Part shown: positions 7,819-15,233 of the stretch, piece by piece | Layout of the letters: each line of letters opens with the position of its first letter | Numbering within the stretch: the first letter of the stretch is position 1 | Source: Oscillospiraceae bacterium | GTDB lineage: Bacteria > Bacillota > Clostridia > Oscillospirales > Oscillospiraceae | Assembly (NCBI GenBank): GCA_030625685.1 | Contig: DAOUQJ010000014.1 | Coordinates: forward strand, 1-42,836 | Length of the DNA: 42,836 bases | Direction of reading: 5' to 3' | The notes under the pieces: generated by a model | Databases searched by the model: none | Told to the model about the DNA's origin: nothing | Seen by the model: only the letters and a program-made list of their open reading frames with translations | Position numbers and translations under genes: made by a program

Positions 7819-8811
7819 TTAGTCTATCTTTACAATATGTCTTCCAACATGTGATCCTGTTTTCATTTTTTCAAAGGTTTGAGGCAGTTCGTTTAAGCTG
7901 ACTTCCGTGACAAGAGACTGCGCCATGATGTGCCAAACGCCTGCAAAACGAGTCCAGATTTCTTCTCTTTCTTCACTTGGGAAATTCACAGAATCAATGC
8001 CCAAGACATTCACACCGCGTAGAATAAATGGCATGACGGTTGTGCTCAGCGCGATGCCACCTGCATTTCCACACATGCTGATGCTTCCACCGTAGTAGAT
8101 TTGAGGAATGAGACCAGAGGCGACTGCGCCGCCTACAACATCTAAAACGTAGTGGAACTTTTGTCCGCCCAATACCTTTGGTTTTTCTGGAATGACATCT
8201 TTGGCTAAGACGACATTTGTTGCCCCGAGGGAGAATAAATGTTCCTTTTCGCTTTCTTCTCTGGCAAGTGCGTTTATTTTGGTATATCCGCTTTTAGAGA
8301 GCAGTTGCACTGCAATGCTGCCAACACCACCTGAAGCACCGGTGACTAATATTTCAGGATTGTTTTTTGGGTTCATGCCCATTTTTTCCAGTCTCATAAT
8401 TGATAGCGCTGCTGTAAAGCCTGCAGTGCCAATGACCATTGCTTCTTTTTGGCTGAGACCAGTTGGCAGTGGCACAATCCAGTTGGATGGGATGCGAGCA
8501 TACTCTGAGAAGCCACCAGTGTGCGACATGCCGGTTTCAAACCCAGTGACGAGCACCTCTTGTCCTTCTTTGAACGCTGGTACACTAGAGGAGACAACTG
8601 TGCCACTTAAATCAATGCCGGGAATCATGGGATAATTGCGAATGACACCACCATTTTGTTTGACTGCTAGCATATCTTTGTAATTGACAGAAGAGTAGGC
8701 TACTTTGATAAGCACTTCTCCAGGGGAAAGTTCGTTCTCCGTGATTTGTTCTACAGCATAACTCACTTCACCATCGTTTTCTCGAACGACGATTGCTTTA
8801 AATGATTTCAT
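7819..8811 (-). CDS. YhdH/AcuI-family NADPH-dependent oxidoreductase
   Basis: Zinc-free medium-chain dehydrogenase/reductase of the YhdH (acrylyl-CoA or quinone reductase-like) family, about 330 residues, full length. The start at 8811 (MKSFKAIVV) follows GGAGGTAGTCTT; the open frame further upstream has no ribosome binding site. Seen in the protein: the N-terminal GroES-like fold with SSVNYKDMLAVKQNGGVIR and PMIPGIDLSGTV, the NADPH site VTGASGGVGSIAVQLL, and YVLDVVGGAVASGLIPQ, all hallmarks of YhdH. It diverges from a MarR-type regulator, a common arrangement in which the regulator represses the reductase until an electrophile or quinone appears. Physiological substrate unknown. Confidence 0.92.
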   Translation of the reverse strand: MKSFKAIVVRENDGEVSYAVEQITENELSPGEVLIKVAYSSVNYKDMLAVKQNGGVIRNYPMIPGIDLSGTVVSSSVPAFKEGQEVLVTGFETGMSHTGGFSEYARIPSNWIVPLPTGLSQKEAMVIGTAGFTAALSIMRLEKMGMNPKNNPEILVTGASGGVGSIAVQLLSKSGYTKINALAREESEKEHLFSLGATNVVLAKDVIPEKPKVLGGQKFHYVLDVVGGAVASGLIPQIYYGGSISMCGNAGGIALSTTVMPFILRGVNVLGIDSVNFPSEEREEIWTRFAGVWHIMAQSLVTEVSLNELPQTFEKMKTGSHVGRHIVKID

Positions 8812-8825
8812 AAGACTACCTCCAA

Positions 8826-8913
8826 AATATTGATATTCAAAATAGTTTTTGTTAAAAATAATACCCAATGCGAAATGTTCTGTGCTTGAATATTATCAGA
8901 ATTGTGGTATAAT
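8826..8913 (+). promoter_or_regulatory. promoter of the marR-type gene and shared divergent control region
   Basis: TTGAAT (8886-8891) and TATAAT (8908-8913), 16 bases apart and with a TG extension, form a good sigma-A promoter for the regulator. The sequence ATATTCAA (8833-8840) is repeated inverted as TTGAATAT (8886-8893), overlapping this -35. The first copy lies in the promoter-proximal part of the divergent reductase gene. These are candidate MarR boxes; binding is inferred. Confidence 0.55.
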
Positions 8914-8939
8914 GTCAATAGAAATATCGAGGTGTTTAT

Positions 8940-9365
8940 ATGGAAATCAACAATTGTATCAATTTTTTGCTCAGTGCATCCCAAAATGCAGTCTTTCAGT
9001 ATCTCTCAAAACAGCTGGCAAAGCATCAAATTACGCCTGCGCAATATGGCGTTCTCAGCTGTTTGTGGCAATACGATGAACTTAGCCCTAAGAAACTTGG
9101 GGAGCTATTATATTTAGAAACCTCATCCATTTCAGGCATTTTAGATCGGATGCAGAAAAATGGATTGATTGACCGTAGAATTGACCCCAACAATCGCCGT
9201 GCGATATTGGTTTCGGTCACGCCAAAAACGTTAGACATCAAAGAAGACGTAGAAAGTATTATTGAAGAAATGAATGCACACTTTTTGGCTCCATTTTCAG
9301 AAGAAGAAGCAACAGCGCTTAGAGGTGCGCTTGACATCATCATCAAGTTGGATACCAAAAAGTAA
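8940..9365 (+). CDS. MarR-family transcriptional regulator
   Basis: A 141-residue winged-helix regulator with the family's usual length. The ATG follows GAGGTG. The DNA-binding part is visible as ITPAQYGVLSCLWQYDELSPKKLGELLYLETSSISGILDRM (helix-turn-helix), followed by the wing DRRIDPNNRRAILVSVT. N- and C-terminal helices form the dimer interface. There is one Cys in the N-terminal helix (NNCINFL) and another at the start of the HTH (VLSCLW); either could sense oxidants, which is speculative. It is divergent from the YhdH-like reductase across 128 bases, which makes that gene and itself the likely targets. Confidence 0.93.
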   Translation: MEINNCINFLLSASQNAVFQYLSKQLAKHQITPAQYGVLSCLWQYDELSPKKLGELLYLETSSISGILDRMQKNGLIDRRIDPNNRRAILVSVTPKTLDIKEDVESIIEEMNAHFLAPFSEEEATALRGALDIIIKLDTKK

Positions 9366-9409
9366 TGCATCAAGCTGTGAGAAAACACACAGGGATAGAT
9401 GAATGTTTC

Positions 9410-9457
9410 AAAGTATGCTATAAGCAGTGATTTGCTAAAGCATACTTTGTTTTTTTT
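9410..9457 (+). terminator. terminator of the marR-type gene
   Basis: Stem AAAGTATGCT / AGCATACTTT with a 19-base interior that can pair partly (AGCAG...TTGCT), followed by a T-run of eight. Confidence 0.8.
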
Positions 9458-9544
9458 ATATAAATAATTTTTGCTAAGCGATGAGGCAAGTCTTGGGACT
9501 CTTTTTGATGAAGACGAGTCAGTGTTGTGCATCGAGTAAAGATG

Positions 9545-9580
9545 AAATGCCTTTTGGACATGTTCCAAAAGGCATTTTTT
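9545..9580 (+). terminator. orphan terminator hairpin
   Basis: Perfect stem AAATGCCTTTTGGA / TCCAAAAGGCATTT with a 5-base loop and T-run. No gene was found between it and the previous terminator, so it is either a backup stop or the trace of a lost gene. Confidence 0.75.
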
Positions 9581-9742
9581 AAAAAAGACTTAAAATTTTC
9601 ACCATAAAAGGTAAATAATTATTTAGTATCATGAAAACAGAAAGTAGGGAAATACTACATACGTTTCGTTTAAAACGATTTTAATAAACAAAGTTGCATT
9701 TTTTTGAGAGGCATCAAAAAAGTGCACCAATCGCAAAGCGAT

Positions 9743-9770
9743 ATCGTTTCCCCAAGTTTTGTGAAACGAT
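9743..9770 (+). promoter_or_regulatory. hairpin next to the glycosyltransferase ribosome binding site
   Basis: ATCGTTTC (9743-9750) and GAAACGAT (9763-9770) form an 8-bp stem that ends directly at the AAAGGA of the next gene. A related string, CGTTTCGTTTAAAACG, lies 80 bases upstream. It may affect translation or bind a regulator. Confidence 0.4.
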
Positions 9771-9787
9771 GAAAGGATTTGATTTTT

Positions 9788-10927
9788 GTGAAAGTTTTAA
9801 TCACTTCAGATTGTTATATACCAACAGTCAATGGCGTTGTGACATCAATTTTGAGTTTAAAAGAGGGCTTGGAGATGCATGGGCATCAAGTCAAGATTAT
9901 TACACTATCTGACTCTAAGACAAGTTACTGTCAAGGCAATGTCACTTATATCGGCGCACTGGATGCAAGCAGAGTGTATCCAAATGCAAAAATTCGAATG
10001 AAAGGCGCTCGAGAATATATCAATGATATTGTCGCGTGGGGACCAGACATCGTACATTCACAAAGTGAAATTAGTACCTTTCTTATAGCCAAACGGATAT
10101 CGAAAAAGCTCTCCATTCCTTTGATTCACACCTATCACACAGTGTATGAAGATTACACGCACTATTTTTCACCCAGTGTAAAAATGGGGAAAATGGCAGT
10201 GTCAAAACTCTCGAATTGGATTGCCAATCGCAGCAGTGGTATGATTGCCCCAACAGAAAAAGTGAAAAATATTTTAAAAAGTTATGAGGTCAAAACACCC
10301 ATTTATGTTGTACCAACAGGCATTCATCTGTCTCGCTTTGCCGAGCCAGTTCCACAAAACTACATACAGAACCTACGTCAAGAGTTGTCCATTCCAGAGG
10401 GAAACCGCGTGATTGTGTCTGTGAGTAGATTAGCGCGTGAAAAAAACATAGATGAGCTCATTACAGGGTTTTCTAAAGCGCAGGCGGAAAAAGCAACTTT
10501 GGTCATTGTAGGGGATGGACCACATCGTGCAGAATTAGAAGCCATGGCACGAGCAGGGGGAAAAGGCGAGCAAATTCGTTTTACTGGTATGGTCTCACCC
10601 CAAGTAGTGGTGCAATACTATCAAATGGCAGATTTATTTGTCAGCGCCTCTAATAGCGAAACGCAGGGACTCACTTATATTGAAGCATTGGCATCTGGTG
10701 TTCCACTATTATGTAAACAGGATGAGTGCCTGAAAGAAATTGTGGTAGAAGGTGAGAATGGCTGGATGTATAGAAGCGAGGCAGAATTTGTGCGAAAACT
10801 CGATGGTTTTATCTCTCAGATGAGTCTTTATGAAGCGATGGGACAAAGTGCCAGTGCATACGCAAGACGTTTTTCGATGGAAGCCTTTGCCACTAGTGTT
10901 GAAAATCTGTATCTCAAATGCGTTTAA
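9788..10927 (+). CDS. GT4-family glycosyltransferase (GT-B fold), diacylglycerol glucosyltransferase-like
   Basis: Retaining glycosyltransferase of about 380 residues. GTG at 9788 is chosen since AAAGGA lies 11 bases upstream; a TTG at 9779 touches that site. The N-terminal Rossmann domain opens with VKVLITSDCYIPTVNGVVTSI and carries HSQSEISTFLIAKR and a HTYHTVYEDYTHY segment. The C-terminal domain has SVSRLAREKNIDELI, the nucleotide-sugar contact VIVGDGPHRAELE and the E-x7-E motif SNSETQGLTYIEALASG. The PTVNGV start and overall pattern fit GT4 enzymes that glycosylate diacylglycerol or phosphatidylinositol-like lipids. The following DedA gene, also a membrane-lipid protein, fits a role in envelope lipids. 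Exact acceptor unknown. Confidence 0.88.
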   Translation: MKVLITSDCYIPTVNGVVTSILSLKEGLEMHGHQVKIITLSDSKTSYCQGNVTYIGALDASRVYPNAKIRMKGAREYINDIVAWGPDIVHSQSEISTFLIAKRISKKLSIPLIHTYHTVYEDYTHYFSPSVKMGKMAVSKLSNWIANRSSGMIAPTEKVKNILKSYEVKTPIYVVPTGIHLSRFAEPVPQNYIQNLRQELSIPEGNRVIVSVSRLAREKNIDELITGFSKAQAEKATLVIVGDGPHRAELEAMARAGGKGEQIRFTGMVSPQVVVQYYQMADLFVSASNSETQGLTYIEALASGVPLLCKQDECLKEIVVEGENGWMYRSEAEFVRKLDGFISQMSLYEAMGQSASAYARRFSMEAFATSVENLYLKCV

Positions 10928-11087
10928 ATGTTAGTATTTTCCTGGTGAGAAGATAATCTGTGAATGGAAAAAAATTTTCTTTGAAAAAGTAAAAAAATTA
11001 GTCATCTTTTTGAGAACTTTCTGATATACTGAAGGGGACAAGTCCCCACACACATCATACAGGCAAAAAAGAAAGGAAAGGGAATGG

Positions 11088-11582
11088 ATGACACAAGCAG
11101 AAATCTTAACATTTCTTAATCAGTATGGTCTTTGGTTTATGTTTTTGGTTGTATTCATGGAGTATTTGAATTTGCCAGGATTTCCTGCAGGCGTGATTTT
11201 TCCAGCTGTGGGTCTTTGGGCGAAAGTCGCAGAGATTTCATTTGTTGCAGCGTTTGGTCTAAGCATTCTCGCGGGGTTACTTGGAAGCATGATTTTGTAT
11301 TTGGTGGGTCGCTATGGTGGCATACGTTTTGTGAATAAAATCTATGGGAAATATCCCAAAATTCAAAGACGTATGACCGCATTTGAAGAAAAAATGCGTC
11401 ACAGAGAAGGGACAACCGTCTTTGTTGCCAAACTCATTCCAGTTATGCGCACGCTCATTGGCTTTCCAGCGGGCATCATTCAAATGAATATACCAAAATA
11501 TTTAGTCTTTTCAGCGTTTGGCATTGCCATCTGGAATGGCGTTCTGATGTTTTCAGGCACCATCATTGGTTGGTTCATTTGA
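11088..11582 (+). CDS. DedA-family membrane protein
   Basis: Short DedA/SNARE-associated (VTT) protein of 164 residues, somewhat below the usual 190-220. The ATG follows AAAGGGA. It has hydrophobic segments at about 12-30, 38-75 and 120-160, the motif EYLNLPGFPAGVIFPAVG near the N-terminus, GRYGGIRF, and the family's conserved FVAKLIPVMRTLIGFPAGI segment with Arg and Gly-rich turn. DedA proteins are linked to lipid scrambling and undecaprenyl-phosphate recycling. It sits 160 bases behind the glycosyltransferase, with room for its own promoter, so co-transcription is possible but unproven. Confidence 0.9.
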   Translation: MTQAEILTFLNQYGLWFMFLVVFMEYLNLPGFPAGVIFPAVGLWAKVAEISFVAAFGLSILAGLLGSMILYLVGRYGGIRFVNKIYGKYPKIQRRMTAFEEKMRHREGTTVFVAKLIPVMRTLIGFPAGIIQMNIPKYLVFSAFGIAIWNGVLMFSGTIIGWFI

Positions 11583-11616
11583 TTGAAGTTTCACAAGAAG
11601 TAAAAAAATAATAAGC

Positions 11617-11653
11617 AAACAGCCAGAGATTATTTCTCTGGCTGTTTTTTTTT
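11617..11653 (+). terminator. terminator of the DedA gene
   Basis: Stem AACAGCCAGAGA / TCTCTGGCTGTT with a short AT loop and a run of nine or more Ts. Confidence 0.9.
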
Positions 11654-11679
11654 AGACAGTTGAGGCATGGCGTCAAAAA

Positions 11680-11718
11680 ACAAAGCACCTCCTCTGAAAG
11701 GACAAAACAGAGGAGGTG
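11680..11718 (-). terminator. terminator of the EAL-CBS-GGDEF gene
   Basis: CACCTCCTCTG (11686-11696) and CAGAGGAGGTG (11708-11718) form an 11-bp stem. Read on the minus strand it is followed by CTTTGTTTTTTG. Confidence 0.85.
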
Positions 11719-11753
11719 TATATAGAAGACCAGAAAGGGAGAGACTTTCTGGT

Positions 11754-13502
11754 TTATTGTTTGTCTCTGACGATGTTGACACAATCGCCTTTGTGTTTTT
11801 TCGAGGTTTCTTTGGCGCTGGCGATTCGAATGGAAAACTCCTCCATGGTTTTGTGTTGCAAGGCCTCACTGGTGATGACGGCGATCGACAAGGTGGTAAT
11901 GGGAAATTCCTGTGGTTCTCTAAAGCGGTTATGCACGACGATGTATCCATTGTCCCAATCGCTTTGATGATAAAGCATGCGAGTGGAGGCGTGAAATGTA
12001 TATAAAATTCGGTGACAAAGGGTAGAAACATCGTTGGATTGGGAGATGATGACAAAGTCATCGCCACCAACGTGTCCGATGAAATCGTTGGCATTGCATG
12101 ACTCTTGCATGGCTCTGGCAACCGTTTTGATCATCAAATCTCCGTTCGTGAAACCATATGCGTCGTTGTATGCTTTGAAGTTGTCCAAATCTAGATAAAT
12201 GATGGACCAAGGCGTGTCTAGTGTGAAGGTGTAAGCAATTTGCTCTTGTATTACAGTGTTTCCTGGTAAGCCAGTGAGTGGGTTTGAATCAGAGGCACGT
12301 CTGACTTGAAGCTCAACGGTAGACATCAAAAGGTCTTTGACGGTGATGCTACCCATAAATTTGCCGTGTTTGGTCACTGCGATGGCATGATATATGTTTG
12401 AAACATGACGATTCATTGCTGTGGTGGCAACTTTTTCAATAGAGACATTCGCATCCACAGCCAAAAAGTCGCGTTGCATGATTTGTTCCACGGTGAGTTT
12501 GCGGCTCAAATTATAGCCGAACTGACCGCCGAAACGCTCTAGTATATATTCACGAGTCAGTATCCCACACACATGCTTGTTAACATCTATAGCAAAAAAC
12601 TCTGTGACGTTGGAGTCTCGCTTCATCGTTTCAAAAATGGACAGTGCCATATCAGAAGTTTTGACCACTTGATTGGATTGTTTGATTGTTTGCACCCTGC
12701 CCAAAATGGTGGCGCTGTCAGTGCAATGCTTTTCATGGTAAATTGACTCGATTTCTTGTGCCGTATTACAACTGAGTTTGGAAAAAGAAGGGGTGGGTTT
12801 TGCAAAATAATAACCCTGTCCATAATCCACGCCCAAAGAAATGATGGTGCGTAGTTCCTCTGCGGTTTCAATGCCTTCTGCAATGCTTTGAATGCCACAT
12901 TCCTTGCAAAATTGCAAGGTAGAACTCACGGCCGATTTTTTCATTGGGTCATTATTAATGTTACGCACGAGTGACATATCTATCTTTAAAAATTCAGGGG
13001 AAAAGGTGCAAACACGGTTCACACTGGAGTAGCCTGTGCCATAGTCATCTACTGCGATTTGAAACTCCTGTGCACGATAGTGTGCGATGGAACTGGCAAA
13101 GCTTTCGATGGATGTTACCGTGTTTTTTTCTGTGATTTCAATGATGATATCTTTGGAATGGATGCCGTGTTCTTCTAGTTTTTGCCGTGTGAAGCCAGCT
13201 TGAAAGTCAGATTCTTGCATCACGTCTGCATCCACATTGATGAAGAGTTTGGCGTGTTTGGGTTTGTGAAGCGCATGTTCCAGTGCCTTTGTACGACAGA
13301 GCTTTTCGAGTTCCCACAATCGTTTTGCATCGGTAGAGAGCTCAAATAAAGTTTCAATGCCAAACGGACAGGAAGCTAAGGTAATGCGACTTAAGGCTTC
13401 ATAGGCAAATACACTGCCGTTTTGCAACGAAACGATGGGCTGATATACAGTGGAAATGTGTTTGCCATCTAAGACAGCGTGCAACAGTTCAATATGATTC
13501 AT
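11754..13502 (-). CDS. c-di-GMP protein with EAL, paired CBS and degenerate GGDEF domains
   Basis: Turnover or sensing of cyclic di-GMP. The start at 13502 follows GGAG at 9 bases; an ATG 15 bases earlier lies on top of that site. Domain order: EAL phosphodiesterase (residues about 5-245) with the intact signature YEALSR, the metal-binding DDYGTGYS, LKIDMSLV and AEGIET; a CBS pair (about 255-385) that probably binds adenine nucleotides; and a C-terminal GGDEF domain (about 400-580) whose active site reads GGDDF in place of GG(D/E)EF. The C-terminal half is therefore likely inactive or regulatory while the EAL half looks able to hydrolyse c-di-GMP. No membrane segment, so cytoplasmic. Monocistronic. 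Confidence 0.93.
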   Translation of the reverse strand: MNHIELLHAVLDGKHISTVYQPIVSLQNGSVFAYEALSRITLASCPFGIETLFELSTDAKRLWELEKLCRTKALEHALHKPKHAKLFINVDADVMQESDFQAGFTRQKLEEHGIHSKDIIIEITEKNTVTSIESFASSIAHYRAQEFQIAVDDYGTGYSSVNRVCTFSPEFLKIDMSLVRNINNDPMKKSAVSSTLQFCKECGIQSIAEGIETAEELRTIISLGVDYGQGYYFAKPTPSFSKLSCNTAQEIESIYHEKHCTDSATILGRVQTIKQSNQVVKTSDMALSIFETMKRDSNVTEFFAIDVNKHVCGILTREYILERFGGQFGYNLSRKLTVEQIMQRDFLAVDANVSIEKVATTAMNRHVSNIYHAIAVTKHGKFMGSITVKDLLMSTVELQVRRASDSNPLTGLPGNTVIQEQIAYTFTLDTPWSIIYLDLDNFKAYNDAYGFTNGDLMIKTVARAMQESCNANDFIGHVGGDDFVIISQSNDVSTLCHRILYTFHASTRMLYHQSDWDNGYIVVHNRFREPQEFPITTLSIAVITSEALQHKTMEEFSIRIASAKETSKKHKGDCVNIVRDKQ

Positions 13503-13849
13503 GATGATAAACTCCATTCGAGTATCCTTGGTGATGCTTGTTTTACTTACTTTATGATACTAGCTTTGTGTTAAGTTTCTGTGTGTGCTTTGTTAAATTG
13601 AAGTAAAAACCCAGAGAAATTTGCAACTATGCTTTCTGCGCAGAAACGCCCAAATACCTGTGTGCTCAAACTGTGAAGTAATTTTCATCATGAAGTGCTA
13701 GCTTAATATATTGAAGATTAGATTGCGCCATGGATAGGTGTGGTGGATATCGTGTAAGAACAACTTTTCACATCAGAAAGGTTTCGACATAGAATGCATT
13801 ATGACGCATCACATGTAGGATACATATCCTGATGAAAGGAGGGTGTGCT
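13503..13849. other. divergent upstream region of the EAL gene and the Cys-rich peptide gene
   Basis: It contains the small palindrome AGGATACATATCCT at 13817-13830, placed directly before the ribosome binding site of the peptide gene. CATAGAATG near 13789 is faintly like a mother-cell sigma-K -10 (CATA-N3-TA), but no confident promoter can be named. No coding frame recognised. Confidence 0.4.
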
Positions 13850-14158
13850 ATGTGTGAGAATGGTTGCGGCAATGGTTGTGGTAACAACGCTGTAGTTATG
13901 CCGGCGTTTATGAGTAACAATGGTTGTCCTAATGCATGTGGCTGTAATGGTTGCAACGGTTGCAATGGCTGTAACGGAAACAGTGGAGTTGCAGGAGTTT
14001 CCAACGGTTGTGGCTGCAATGGCTGTAATGGTTGCAATGGCTGTAATGGTTGCAATGGTTGTAACGGTTGTAATGGCAACGGAAACAACGGAGTTGCAGG
14101 GATTCAAAATGGATGTCGGCGTAGAGTAGTGTGCTACTGCAATTGTTATTATTGTTGA
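13850..14158 (+). CDS. Cys-Asn-Gly repeat peptide (102 aa, 22 Cys)
   Basis: The start at ATG 13850 is set by AAAGGAGG seven bases upstream. The product has 22 cysteines in 102 residues. Two blocks of tandem CNG triplets (about residues 32-43 and 56-77) are each followed by a related linker (NSGVAGVSNG and GNNGVAGIQNG). The protein ends RRRVVCYCNCYYC. There is no signal peptide. Nothing nearby looks like a maturation enzyme, protease or exporter. Candidates are a cysteine-cross-linked spore coat or surface peptide, a metal-binding peptide, or a precursor resembling the Cys-Gly-repeat heterocycloanthracin/sonorensin group. A strong terminator follows, and the reading frame is clean, so it is a real gene of unknown role. 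Confidence 0.8.
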   Translation: MCENGCGNGCGNNAVVMPAFMSNNGCPNACGCNGCNGCNGCNGNSGVAGVSNGCGCNGCNGCNGCNGCNGCNGCNGNGNNGVAGIQNGCRRRVVCYCNCYYC

Positions 14159-14185
14159 GGTGAAGATGCACCCAAGTAGCAATCA

Positions 14186-14224
14186 TTCCCCCTCGGTTTA
14201 TTAGACCGAGGGGGCGTTTTTTTT
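14186..14224 (+). terminator. terminator of the Cys-rich peptide gene
   Basis: Stem CCCCCTCGGT / ACCGAGGGGG (14188-14197 and 14205-14214) followed by a T-run of eight after CG. Confidence 0.93.
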
Positions 14225-14310
14225 ACTCTGGTGGGAGCATCTTTTTCTGTCGTCTGAAACGCAAAAATTTGGTGATGGAGCATTTGAGTTTACAAATATA
14301 TGGAAAAAAC

Positions 14311-14352
14311 TTTACAAGTGACAACCAATGTGTTATACTGAGGTTGTCACTT
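14311..14352 (+). promoter_or_regulatory. ablBA promoter with a large inverted repeat around the -10
   Basis: TTTACA (14311-14316) and TATACT (14334-14339) with a 17-base spacer make a good sigma-A promoter. An 11-bp perfect inverted repeat, AAGTGACAACC (14316-14326) and GGTTGTCACTT (14342-14352), brackets the -10 with 15 bases between the arms. A dimeric repressor bound here would block RNA polymerase, so it is a candidate osmo-responsive operator. Confidence 0.7.
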
Positions 14353-14377
14353 TTTGGAGAAGATGAAGGAGGAAACA

Positions 14378-15223
14378 ATGTACGACAAGATAGAAGAGAT
14401 ATCCGGTTCAACCATTCAGCATGGACCGCAAAACGATCGGATATATCTCATGCACCTAGCAAAAGAGGACATGCCACAAATCGTGGATTGTGTGGAGAAC
14501 ATGGCAATCAAGTATAAGTATTCTAAGATATTTGCGAAGGTTCCAGATCGCTTGTCGCAGCAGTTTTCTAAGAGAGGATACCTCACCGAGGCGACCATTT
14601 CAGGCTTTTTTGGCGGAGTAGAAGACGGTGTATTCATGAGTAAGTATTTTACAAGTGAAAGAAGCTGTCCAGTGGATGAAACACTCAATAATCGAGTGTT
14701 GTATTTGGCTAAGGCCAAAGAGACGAACCAAGAGCCTGTCAGTATACCGACAGGGTTTCAGTGTAGATTGGCAACAAAGACTGACGCCCAACAAATGTCA
14801 AAAATATACAGTCGTGTGTTTAAAACGTATCCTTTCCCCATCGCCGACCCTCAGTATATTGAAAAAACCATGGAAGAAGATGTGGTTTATTTTGGGGTTT
14901 GGAAAGGTGACGAGTTGGTTGCTCTCTCGTCATGTGAAATGTCAATCGAAGATGCATGTGTTGAAATGACAGACTTTGCCGTGGATGAAGCCTATCGTGG
15001 GTATCAATTGGCAAGTGTACTGCTCAATCAAATGGAAGTGCAAATGAAACGCCGTCACATCAAAACGGCGTATACTATTGCGCGCTCCAATTCTTATGGA
15101 ATGAATAACACATTTGCAAAAGCAGGGTACACCTATGCAGGTACTCTCATGCAAAATACCCAGATTGGCGGACAAATTGAAGATATGAATGTTTGGTACA
15201 AGGCATTGACCGAAGAAGAGTAA
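14378..15223 (+). CDS. ablB: beta-lysine N6-acetyltransferase
   Basis: Acetylates the product of the next gene to give N-epsilon-acetyl-beta-lysine, a compatible solute made under salt stress in methanogens and some bacteria. The ATG at 14378 is preceded by AAGGAGG. The 281-residue product has a N-terminal GNAT-like half (KIFAKVPDRLSQQFSKRGYLTEA typical of AblB) and a C-terminal GNAT domain with FAVDEAYRGYQLASVLL for acetyl-CoA binding and ARSNSYGMNNTFAKAGYTYAGTL, characteristic of putative beta-lysine acetyltransferases. The lysine 2,3-aminomutase gene starts 10 bases downstream, the standard ablB-ablA partnership (the order is reversed in some species). Normal length. Assignment is firm because of motif and neighbour. 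Confidence 0.92.
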   Translation: MYDKIEEISGSTIQHGPQNDRIYLMHLAKEDMPQIVDCVENMAIKYKYSKIFAKVPDRLSQQFSKRGYLTEATISGFFGGVEDGVFMSKYFTSERSCPVDETLNNRVLYLAKAKETNQEPVSIPTGFQCRLATKTDAQQMSKIYSRVFKTYPFPIADPQYIEKTMEEDVVYFGVWKGDELVALSSCEMSIEDACVEMTDFAVDEAYRGYQLASVLLNQMEVQMKRRHIKTAYTIARSNSYGMNNTFAKAGYTYAGTLMQNTQIGGQIEDMNVWYKALTEEE

Positions 15224-15233
15224 GGAGTTTATT

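Noticed and set aside
13939-14078. Short repeats in the Cys-rich gene as a CRISPR or microsatellite element
   Set aside because: They keep a reading frame with a ribosome binding site and terminator, and encode CNG triplets, so they are coding repeats.
13768-14186. Minus-strand frames opposite the Cys-rich peptide (PLQPLQ repeats)
   Set aside because: Repeats mirror the plus-strand CNG codons; the plus frame has the ribosome binding site and terminator.
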